DNA from: Chitinophagaceae bacterium
Lineage (GTDB): Bacteria; Bacteroidota; Bacteroidia; Chitinophagales; Chitinophagaceae
DNA: 64,000 nt
Direction of reading: 5' to 3'
Assembly (NCBI GenBank): GCA_019638625.1
Contig: JAHBTK010000003.1
Location: forward strand, 1-64,000
The notes below the pieces were generated by a model, which saw nothing but the letters and a program-made list of their open reading frames with translations, did no database searches and was not told the origin of the DNA. Made by a program: the position numbers and the translations under genes. This document shows, piece by piece, positions 56,631 to 64,000 of the stretch (positions within the stretch are counted from its first letter, which is position 1; the number at the start of each line of letters is the position of its first letter).

Positions 56631-59492
56631 TTATGCAAACAGGTATGCCACATCTTCCTCGGTAAGTTTGCTGATGAACCCGTCGTCTGCTGTTACCAGG
56701 TCTTCGGAAAGCTTTTTCTTTCTTTGCTGCAGATGTATGATCTTTTCTTCGATGGTATCCTTGCAGATCATTTTGTAAGCAAATACATTTTTTGTCTGGC
56801 CGATACGATGCGCCCGGTCGATAGCCTGATCCTGCACCGCCGTATTCCACCAGGGATCAAAAAGAAATACATAATCCGCCGCGGTAAGTGTCAGTCCTGT
56901 ATTTCCTGCTTTCAGGCTGATCAAAAAAAGATGCGTGTTATTGCCTTCCTGCTGGAACGCATTTACCATTTCCGCCCGCTTCGCGGGAGGGGTTTGTCCG
57001 TCAAAATGATAAAACGGTATTCCCTCCTCCCTGCATTTTTCTGCCAGGATATCCAGCATGGAGCTAAACTGTGAAAACACCAGCGCTTTGTGCTTGCCAA
57101 GCACATTCTGCAGTTCTTCCAGCAATACATCCGTTTTTACCGAATCCTTGCAGTGCAGGCTATCCTCTTCGGGCAGCAAAGCGGGGGAACTGCAGGCCTG
57201 CCGGAGCCTTGTCATTCCCTGCAGGATGGAGAACCTGGCTTTTGACAGCCCCTTACTTTTAATATCCAGGAAAATGCTGCTCCGTGTCTTTTCCAGGATA
57301 CCGTCATATACTTCTTTCTGCAACCCGGTCATATTACACCAGAGTATGGTTTCTGTTTTTTCCGGAAGGTCTTTGGCCACCTGTTCTTTGGTCCTTCTCA
57401 GGATAAACGGGGCAGTAAGCTTTTTCAGCGCGTTTATTTTTTCTTCATCCCGGTGATAGTCTATCGGATCGGCATATTCCCTTTTAAAAAACTCACGGCT
57501 CCCGAACAGGCCCGGCACCGCGAAGTTCAACTGCGAATACAGGTCGAAGGTATTGTTCACCACAGGTGTTCCGCTGAGCGCCAGGCGGAAGCCCGCGTGC
57601 AGCTTCATTACCGCCTGTGCGATTTGTGTTGCCGGGTTCTTGATATTATGGCTTTCGTCTATTACCGCCACTCCATAAGATTGTTCGCATATGATATCCG
57701 CATCCGAGCGCATGGTATGATAGGTGGTGATCAACACCTGTGTAGCGCCATCCTCCAGTGTTTCCTTCTGCCGGTGGGGTCCGTGGTATATTTCCGCTCT
57801 TATAGCCGGAGCAAACTTTTGCAACTCCTGCTGCCAGTTATACATCAGCGAAGCCGGGCATATGATAATACTCTTTGCCTGCGGATAGCTTTCTGTATAT
57901 TTTGTCACCAGGGCAATGGACTGCAGGGTTTTACCAAGCCCCATATCGTCTGCCAGGCAGGCGCCGGCGCCTACCTGCTGCAGCAACAGCATCCAGTCAT
58001 ATCCTTTCTGCTGGTAAGGCCGCAGGGAGGCCTGCATATACCGGGACAAAGGGTATAGAATATCGCCGGTTTCCTGCCAGCGTTTCCAGCTTGCCCACCA
58101 GTCTTCCCGGATAGTATTGCCCATGTCCGGGTTCCTGTCTTTTGCAGACAGGTCTGTGATCACCATCCATCGCAGCAATTCTATCCGGTCCTGCTTTATT
58201 TTTCCGTGTTTGATGATGGCGGCATACTGCTGCATCCAATCTTCGCCCAAAATACCCAGCGAACCATCTTTCAAGAGGACTGCTCTCTGCCCTGCCAGCA
58301 GGGTTTTTTGTAGCAGGTTCAGCGGCAACTTTTCCTTTCCGAAAACCACTTCCAATTGGTACAACAGCACATTTCCATCCTCCTGCACAAGCTGCATACG
58401 TGTTACAGCCGTATGAGGCGAATAACGGAAATGCCTCAGCATATCCATACCGGCAACGTCTATGTCCATCTGCAGCAACCGGTGATAGGTTTTCAGGAAC
58501 CATTGCTTTTTCTGCGCGTCTGCAAAAGAAAGATAAAAGTACCCGTTGCGTTGTTTGCCGAAATTGGGATGCAGCACTTCGAGGGTTTGTATAAACGCGG
58601 ATTCCGCTTCCCGGTTGCGTTTAATGATATGTGTTACGCCATCCTTTACCACTTCAAAGGATTCCTTCCAGGCGCCTTCTGCAAGATTGCTGTCGTATAA
58701 CCATTGCGGGGTAAGCATCAAAAAAGCGTTATTCAGTTCAGTGAGCAGTACGCGGTTAACAGGTTGAATAGCTACTTCTTTCTTCGGGAAAAAATCATGA
58801 CGGTTAACAGGGTAGTCTTTTTCCAGGTCTGTAAGTATTTGCTGTACAAACAACTCCGGGTTATGAGCAACAGCATTCATATTGGTTTGCTGCAATTTTC
58901 TGAGTGTCCGGTAATCTGTGTAGGTAAGAATAAAATATTCATTCCGGCTTTCCAGCAGGAAATAAGCCTGCCGGAAACTGCTTAAAGGATAGGAGGTATT
59001 ATTTATGGATACATGCGTGCGCAAAAATAGTCCACTATCATCTTTTGCCACTTCAAAAGACAATGCCGGGCGGAAACTGCTGAAACTGCACGCGGCCGTC
59101 AGGTACCGGTCTTTGCCGGGGAGCGGCTTCCGGTGATACCATTTCACCAATGGAAAAAAAGGTTTAAAAGACTCCAGGGTCTTATGCCAGAACTGGAGCA
59201 TATGTACTTCCAGGTATTCGTCAAAGGGAGTATCTCCCCTTTGCACAGCATGCAACCTTTTTACTTCCGATATATATTCGTCCCAGCTCTCCAGGCTCCA
59301 GTTCATCAGGATATCGCGTGCAGGTTTCGGAACATCCCTGAAAGCGGTTCTTATCAGGGCGGACTCCAATACCGAACTGAAATAATTGATCTGATCCCCC
59401 TTCTTAACCAGCTTCAGCATTTCCACCGCAGGGCTGCGCTTATGCATCAAAGAAGGAGATAATAATAAAATCGGCCGCTCATCTTTTTTCAT
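56631..59492 (-). CDS. SNF2-family helicase
   Basis: 953 residues. The C-terminal half is a SNF2 motor: DDMGLGKTLQS (Walker A, near 512), VIDESH (motif II, near 610), LALSGTPVVNNTFDLYSQ, KTILWC-type linker, and the helicase C-lobe (FSQFSSMLDILAEKCREEGI, LISLKAGNTGLTLTAADYVFLFDPWWNTAVQDQAIDRAHRIGQTKNV). The N-terminal about 450 residues are alpha/beta with no recognised domain. Single large SNF2 proteins of this layout remodel or translocate on DNA; the partner is unknown. A promoter is present upstream (59527-59556). Confidence 0.9.
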   Translation of the reverse strand: MKKDERPILLLSPSLMHKRSPAVEMLKLVKKGDQINYFSSVLESALIRTAFRDVPKPARDILMNWSLESWDEYISEVKRLHAVQRGDTPFDEYLEVHMLQFWHKTLESFKPFFPLVKWYHRKPLPGKDRYLTAACSFSSFRPALSFEVAKDDSGLFLRTHVSINNTSYPLSSFRQAYFLLESRNEYFILTYTDYRTLRKLQQTNMNAVAHNPELFVQQILTDLEKDYPVNRHDFFPKKEVAIQPVNRVLLTELNNAFLMLTPQWLYDSNLAEGAWKESFEVVKDGVTHIIKRNREAESAFIQTLEVLHPNFGKQRNGYFYLSFADAQKKQWFLKTYHRLLQMDIDVAGMDMLRHFRYSPHTAVTRMQLVQEDGNVLLYQLEVVFGKEKLPLNLLQKTLLAGQRAVLLKDGSLGILGEDWMQQYAAIIKHGKIKQDRIELLRWMVITDLSAKDRNPDMGNTIREDWWASWKRWQETGDILYPLSRYMQASLRPYQQKGYDWMLLLQQVGAGACLADDMGLGKTLQSIALVTKYTESYPQAKSIIICPASLMYNWQQELQKFAPAIRAEIYHGPHRQKETLEDGATQVLITTYHTMRSDADIICEQSYGVAVIDESHNIKNPATQIAQAVMKLHAGFRLALSGTPVVNNTFDLYSQLNFAVPGLFGSREFFKREYADPIDYHRDEEKINALKKLTAPFILRRTKEQVAKDLPEKTETILWCNMTGLQKEVYDGILEKTRSSIFLDIKSKGLSKARFSILQGMTRLRQACSSPALLPEEDSLHCKDSVKTDVLLEELQNVLGKHKALVFSQFSSMLDILAEKCREEGIPFYHFDGQTPPAKRAEMVNAFQQEGNNTHLFLISLKAGNTGLTLTAADYVFLFDPWWNTAVQDQAIDRAHRIGQTKNVFAYKMICKDTIEEKIIHLQQRKKKLSEDLVTADDGFISKLTEEDVAYLFA

Positions 59493-59526
59493 CGCCTGTA
59501 AAAATTATCCTGTATTGTTTCGGACG

Positions 59527-59556
59527 CAAAAGTAGGACCCTCCGCTCATTATCAAA
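59527..59556 (-). promoter_or_regulatory. Promoter of the SNF2-helicase gene
   Basis: On the minus strand TTTG, then 18 bases, then TACTTTTG (59534-59527), close to the consensus. The ATG is 35 bases further on. Confidence 0.6.
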
Positions 59557-59595
59557 TTGTTTTAATATGCCAGTCCCCGGTCAGCATAGTTCAGG

Positions 59596-59625
59596 TTGCT
59601 GAACGTTGAATATGTACTAATTTCG
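59596..59625 (+). promoter_or_regulatory. Promoter of the LutA-like gene
   Basis: TTG at 59596-59598, 19 bases, TAATTTCG at 59618-59625 (7 of 8 to TAnnTTTG). Start codon 40 bases downstream. Confidence 0.55.
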
Positions 59626-59664
59626 GGACATATTGGCGATTGAACTACAGAATAATTCAAGTAC

Positions 59665-60399
59665 ATGAAAGTTGCATTGTTTGTGCCCTGTTATGTTGAC
59701 CAGTTTTACCCGCAGGTGGCGGTTGCCACCCTGGAAGTGTTGGAAAAAGCAGGCGTGGAAGTAGCGTACCCGCTGAACCAGACCTGTTGCGGTCAGCCTA
59801 TGGCCAACTCAGGCTATGAACATCTTACACATGGATGTAACCAGTTGTTTATTAAAAATTTTGAAGCGTACGACTATATTGTATGCCCTTCCGGCAGTTG
59901 CACATTGCACATCAAAGATCACCTCCATGATCCGCAACAGGAAGAAAAAGCACAGGAAATACGCAAACGCGTATATGAGCTTACCGAGTTCCTTACTGAT
60001 GTTTTAAAAATAGCATCCATCAAAGCCCGGTTTCCACACAGGGTGGGAGTACATCAAAGCTGCCACGGACAAAGAGGATTAAAGCTCTCACAAATGTCGG
60101 AACTGGTGGCGGAACCATTTTCCAAGCCAGGAAAGCTCCTGCAAATGGTGGAGGGGCTGGAACTGGTAGAACTTGACCGTGTGGATGAGTGTTGTGGTTT
60201 CGGAGGCACTTTTTGTGTAGCAGAAGAAGCGGTAAGCGTAAAAATGGGCAAGGACAGGATAGCCGATCACCTGAAACACGGAGCAGAGTTTATTACCGGC
60301 GGCGATATGAGTTGCCTGATGCACCTGGAAGGCATCCTGAAACGGCAAAAAAGTCCCGTACAGGTGAAACATATTGCTGAAATCCTCAACAGCCAATAA
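59665..60399 (+). CDS. (Fe-S)-binding protein of the LutA/YkgE family
   Basis: 244 residues. Two CCG-domain motifs: TCCGQPMANSGY near 39-42 and DECCGFGGTFCV near 174-178, plus CPSGSCTLHIKD near 75. These cysteine motifs bind an iron-sulfur or related cofactor in the LutA/YkgE/heterodisulfide-reductase-like family, which helps L-lactate use. The LutB and LutC genes are not next to it, so it may work elsewhere in the genome. The gene is followed by rimM 111 bases downstream. Confidence 0.9.
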   Translation: MKVALFVPCYVDQFYPQVAVATLEVLEKAGVEVAYPLNQTCCGQPMANSGYEHLTHGCNQLFIKNFEAYDYIVCPSGSCTLHIKDHLHDPQQEEKAQEIRKRVYELTEFLTDVLKIASIKARFPHRVGVHQSCHGQRGLKLSQMSELVAEPFSKPGKLLQMVEGLELVELDRVDECCGFGGTFCVAEEAVSVKMGKDRIADHLKHGAEFITGGDMSCLMHLEGILKRQKSPVQVKHIAEILNSQ

Positions 60400-60510
60400 C
60401 CTTTTGCAGAATTTCGTAGCTAAAAGCTTCGATTCATCCCTGCAATTTTGTTATTCACGGGACCCGGGACCGACAAATACAATATCTTGCACCGAAAAAT
60501 CGGGCGGACG

Positions 60511-61026
60511 GTGAATGAATATTTTAGTATCGGTAAAATAGTGTCTGTGTTTGGCGTGTCAGGCGAAGTGATCGTCAGCCACAGTCTTGGCAAAAAAACA
60601 GCGCTGAAAGATGTGAAAGCGCTTTTCATTGAGGAGCGAAAAGACAAACCCATTCCTTATTTCATAGAATCAGCCAAAGCAAAAAACGAAAAGGATATCC
60701 TGGTAAAACTGGAAGGGGTCATCACGAGAGAGCAGGCATCCCTGCTATTGCAGAAAGAAGTATGGCTGCTGGAAAAGGATTTTAAGAAGCTGGTATCAAA
60801 AGCCGCCCCTATACACCTGCTGGGATACAGCCTGGTAAATGAAGGAACCGTGCTGGGAGATATTACAGAAGTGATAGAACAACCGCACCAACTGCTGTGT
60901 AAGGTGATCGTGAACGGCAACGAGGCGTTGATACCCCTGCATGATCACACCCTGGAGAAAATAGACAGCAAACAAAAAAAAGTACACGTAATATTACCGG
61001 ACGGATTACTGGAACTGTACCGGTAG
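60511..61026 (+). CDS. rimM: Ribosome maturation factor RimM
   Basis: 171 residues, GTG start at 60511 (VNEYFSIGKIVSVFGVSGEVIV). This start is chosen because it begins exactly at the conserved N-terminal barrel; a longer upstream reading is not conserved. The N-terminal domain ends near 90, and the PRC-type C-terminal domain follows (LLGYSLVNEGTVLGDITEVIEQPHQLLCKVIVNGNEALIPLHDHTLEKID). RimM assists 30S head assembly through S19. The usual neighbours rpsP and trmD are not present here. Confidence 0.92.
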   Translation: MNEYFSIGKIVSVFGVSGEVIVSHSLGKKTALKDVKALFIEERKDKPIPYFIESAKAKNEKDILVKLEGVITREQASLLLQKEVWLLEKDFKKLVSKAAPIHLLGYSLVNEGTVLGDITEVIEQPHQLLCKVIVNGNEALIPLHDHTLEKIDSKQKKVHVILPDGLLELYR

Positions 61027-61078
61027 TGCATTCGCCTGGTCATCCATTTTACAGGTTTTATAAATAATCTTCACAGGT

Positions 61079-62953
61079 ATGGCAGAAAACACATCCCGAA
61101 GGGATAAGGATAACGGTGGAAAAGGGTCTCCGAAAGAAAAGATAAACAGGGAAAATCTACGGGAAGTGCTGGCGCTTTTCTCCTACCTGAAGCCTTACAG
61201 GGGTCGGTTCATCGCCAGTCTTGTTTTCATTGCTTTATCGGCTTTTACCACCAGCCTGTTTCCATTGTTCCTGGGTAAAATGATCGATGCGGCTGCTCCC
61301 GGCAGCGCTGCTTCCGTCAGCCCGGGCGCCGGCGTTTCGGCATTCGGGTTCAGCTTAAATGATATCCACTGGAGTTTGAACACCACATTGCTGCTCATTT
61401 TTCTGCAGTTGACCATACAAACTTTTTTCTCCTATATGCGGGTGTACCTCCTCACCTATGTAGGAGAAAAATCGCTGGCGGATATGCGAAAGGACGTGTA
61501 CAGCAAACTGCTGACCATGCCCATGTATTTCTATTCCGAAAGGCGGGTGGGCGACCTGAGCAACCGGCTGGCCTCCGACCTGGCACAGATCCAGGAAGCG
61601 GTATCGTTTACACTGGCGGAGTTCTTAAGAGGCATATTTACACTGATCATCGGGCTGGGATTTATTTTCTGGATACAGACCAAACTGGCGCTGGTAATGT
61701 TATCGGTAGTGCCGGTAATTGCGATACTGGCGGTGGTATTCGGAAAGCGTATCCGCAAGCTCGCCGCCAGGGTGCAGGACCAACTGGCAGAAAGCGGCAC
61801 TATTGTAAATGAAACTTTCCAGGGAATCACCGTGGTAAAAGCATTCACCAATGAATTCCTGGAGATCGGGCGCTTTGTAAAAAGCATTCAGTCCTCTGTC
61901 AGCTTATCTATTTCCAACGCACGATACAGGGGCGCTTTTATATCGTTCATGATATTCAGTGTTTTTGGCGCGGTGGCTTTTGTAATATGGTATGGGGCCA
62001 GGATGATCCAGACCGGTGAACTCAGTTTTGGCGCCTTGGTGATGTTTGTAGTGTTTTCCGGGTTTGTAGGGGGCACGTTCGCGGGTTTCGCGGATATGTT
62101 CAGCCAGTTGCAGAAAACGCTGGGAGCAACCAAAGCCGTACGCGAAATTTTAAGAGGAGAGGGTGAACCTGTGAATCTTACCAGGGCAGCACCGGATATT
62201 AATTATCGTATCCAGGGTAATGTACGGTTTGATAGTGTGCATTTCAATTACCCCTCAAGGAAAGACATATCCGTATTAAAAAATATATCCCTGTCTGTGA
62301 GAAACGGCGAGCGTATTGCGATCGTAGGTCCCAGCGGCGCCGGGAAGTCTACTATAGCCAGTCTGTTGCTGCAATTTTATTATCCGCAGCAGGGGTGTAT
62401 TTATTTCGATGAAAGAGCAGCAGGGAGCTTTCCACTCACCCAATTGCGTATGCAAATGGCCCTGGTGCCTCAGGAAGTGCAGTTGTTTGGTGGCAGTATA
62501 AAGGAAAACATCGTTTATGGAAAACCGGGAGCAAGTGATGAGGAAATACAGGCAGCTGCCCTGAAAGCCAACGCAACCGGTTTTATCGACAGTTTTCCGG
62601 AAAGGTATGACACACGGGTAGGGGAACGAGGCATACAGTTGAGCGGCGGACAAAAGCAACGTATTGCCATTGCCCGCGCTATTCTGAAAGATCCCGCCAT
62701 CCTGGTGCTGGACGAAGCCACTTCATCACTGGACAGCGAAAGCGAACAAATGGTACAGGAGGCCCTGGATAACCTGATGGAAGGCAGGACCTCTTTTATC
62801 ATCGCTCACCGCCTATCCACCATCCGGAACGCCGATAAGATCATAGTAATTGACCAGGGAACCATTGTGGAAGAAGGCTCTCACTGGGAACTGCTGGCAC
62901 AGAACGGGCTGTATAAGAAATTGAATGATATGCAGTTTGAACTGGAAAGTTAG
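61079..62953 (+). CDS. ABC exporter (MsbA-like half-transporter)
   Basis: 624 residues. A six-span membrane domain (about 35-355) precedes the ATPase: Walker A GPSGAGKST near 417, Q-loop ALVPQEVQLF, signature LSGGQKQR near 520, Walker B ILVLDEATSSLD near 540 and H-loop AHRLSTI. Residues about 80-100 form a small extra loop rich in Ala and Gly. Works as a homodimer; the substrate is a lipid or drug by family, unknown here. The gene stands 52 bases after rimM. Confidence 0.93.
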   Translation: MAENTSRRDKDNGGKGSPKEKINRENLREVLALFSYLKPYRGRFIASLVFIALSAFTTSLFPLFLGKMIDAAAPGSAASVSPGAGVSAFGFSLNDIHWSLNTTLLLIFLQLTIQTFFSYMRVYLLTYVGEKSLADMRKDVYSKLLTMPMYFYSERRVGDLSNRLASDLAQIQEAVSFTLAEFLRGIFTLIIGLGFIFWIQTKLALVMLSVVPVIAILAVVFGKRIRKLAARVQDQLAESGTIVNETFQGITVVKAFTNEFLEIGRFVKSIQSSVSLSISNARYRGAFISFMIFSVFGAVAFVIWYGARMIQTGELSFGALVMFVVFSGFVGGTFAGFADMFSQLQKTLGATKAVREILRGEGEPVNLTRAAPDINYRIQGNVRFDSVHFNYPSRKDISVLKNISLSVRNGERIAIVGPSGAGKSTIASLLLQFYYPQQGCIYFDERAAGSFPLTQLRMQMALVPQEVQLFGGSIKENIVYGKPGASDEEIQAAALKANATGFIDSFPERYDTRVGERGIQLSGGQKQRIAIARAILKDPAILVLDEATSSLDSESEQMVQEALDNLMEGRTSFIIAHRLSTIRNADKIIVIDQGTIVEEGSHWELLAQNGLYKKLNDMQFELES

Positions 62954-62972
62954 CAGGCTTTAAAACAACTCC

Positions 62973-64000
62973 TCATTTAACCTCCACTATCAGGTAGGCA
63001 TGATGAACATGCCCTATGGGCTTGTAGGCTTCAAGCCATTTGTAGGTATGCATGCCCCATCCGTCTTCATAATCTACAGCCGATAGCAGGAATTTTCCTT
63101 TTCCGGGAATAGGGGTGGCGAACTGCGCATCGGAGTTGTTCTTAATATACTCTTCCGCCTGCGTTCTTCCGTTCCCAAACCCTACGTTTGTACCTCCCAC
63201 CACCGTAAATGCCATAGTTTTGTTTAATATAAACTCATTGGTATAAGAGATATAGGCGTTCAGGTAGCTGTAAACGGAAACCAGTATCCAAACAGCGCTT
63301 CCGGCAAATAATATTCTGGAGGTTCTGGAAGAGCTTATCATATCAACAATTTTCCCGCACAAAATATATACCAGGGGAAACAGGAAGATCATATGCCGTA
63401 CCCCCATCTGCAGATTGTTAAAAAAGCTGATGATGATGAGAAAGATAAAAGCCGGGATCACCAGTACCCATTCGTAATTCCCTGCACGCCTGGAAGTAAT
63501 AAAGGTTTTTACGGCAGCTAATCCAATGAAGAACAAAACAGGAATCGGCATTTTAAATAAAGCGCTCACAATATAATAATACCAGTATGACTTCCCGGCT
63601 TCCCGGTGACCCAAAATACTGACCACCGGTACCGTTCCATAAGGAAACCCACCCCCAAGCTCATCAAAATACTTTACGGTGTCCATCCCCGTGAGATAGG
63701 GCTCCGGCAGGGGTAAAAAAACATTCCCGATAAAACTTAGCTTATGCTGCAGCGAACTGAACATTTTACTAACAAAATGATACTCGTTCAGTGGCTGACC
63801 GGTTTTGTGGAATAAAAAGCCGGCATTGATTATCAATAAACTAAAAATGGCTATCAGGGCTGTTTGTATAACCGTCTTTTTCAGGGTGATTTTTCGGTTG
63901 CCTGTCCATGCCCGGATAAGAAAAAGCAGGGGTATGCAAAAGTAGAGGTATGTAAATGTTTGTTTCACCAGTTGGGCAAGGCCTACAAGTATGCAAAAAA
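62973..64000 (-). CDS. GT39-like membrane glycosyltransferase, C-terminal part only
   Basis: The reading frame is open to the right window edge (FCILVGLAQLVKQTFTYLYFC), so the start is outside. The visible 342 residues have about eight spans; GTVPVVSILGHREAGKSYWYYYIVSALFKMPIPVLFFIGLAA and FNNLQMGVRHMIFLFPLVYILCG are typical of the PMT/GT39-like membrane family. A sugar transfer role is inferred from the family. An apparent GTG at 63968 is not the real start, because the sequence before it continues the same hydrophobic pattern. Confidence 0.8.
   Translation of the reverse strand, partial: FCILVGLAQLVKQTFTYLYFCIPLLFLIRAWTGNRKITLKKTVIQTALIAIFSLLIINAGFLFHKTGQPLNEYHFVSKMFSSLQHKLSFIGNVFLPLPEPYLTGMDTVKYFDELGGGFPYGTVPVVSILGHREAGKSYWYYYIVSALFKMPIPVLFFIGLAAVKTFITSRRAGNYEWVLVIPAFIFLIIISFFNNLQMGVRHMIFLFPLVYILCGKIVDMISSSRTSRILFAGSAVWILVSVYSYLNAYISYTNEFILNKTMAFTVVGGTNVGFGNGRTQAEEYIKNNSDAQFATPIPGKGKFLLSAVDYEDGWGMHTYKWLEAYKPIGHVHHAYLIVEVK

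Overview
The window looks like a chromosomal segment of a Bacteroidota bacterium, most likely a member of Chitinophagaceae. The signs are promoter boxes of the TTTG-N19-TAnnTTTG type, weak or absent Shine-Dalgarno sites, a TonB/HmuY heme system, the bamD-rpoZ-coaBC-porD cluster typical of the phylum, DUF4835/DUF4296/DUF4920 proteins and a Bacteroidota-type omega subunit. No rRNA or tRNA was recognised.

Layout. Positions 1-2170 hold the end of a VOC-family gene, a small outer-membrane barrel, a DUF4920 protein and a nitroreductase. Positions 2280-9878 form a heme acquisition locus on the minus strand: receptor, HmuY lipoprotein, HmuTUV ABC importer and cytoplasmic HmuS. HemJ (heme synthesis) and a flippase follow. 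Positions 12144-29355 are mostly housekeeping: murI, a YffB-like reductase, a sugar MFS, carB (without its allosteric domain), bamD-rpoZ-coaBC-porD-DUF4296, an OmpA-like protein, a polyprenyl diphosphate synthase, recJ, a methyltransferase and a GT39-type transferase.

Positions 29510-32089 are a complete IS1595-family mobile element of 2580 bp, with 25-bp inverted ends and an 8-bp target duplication. Besides the transposase it carries a 46-residue basic protein gene, a candidate structured noncoding RNA of about 270 nt with its own promoter and terminator, a possible second short RNA, and a 266-residue passenger protein. This is the most unusual object in the window.

Positions 32094-36041 are a five-gene minus-strand unit: two secreted paralogues ending in NHGELCPQKCP, a multi-pass membrane protein, a histidine kinase and a response regulator. 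A coiled-coil envelope protein and a zinc metalloprotease lie on the other strand. Positions 39254-48775 are an accessory stretch with duplicated lipoprotein cassettes that share promoter and terminator, a second two-component system, gene remnants and repeats. Positions 49067-64000 hold a DUF1553/DUF1501 pair, a PDZ-hydrolase, an AraC regulator, a SNF2-type helicase, a LutA-like protein, RimM, an ABC exporter and the start-less end of a GT39-like membrane protein.
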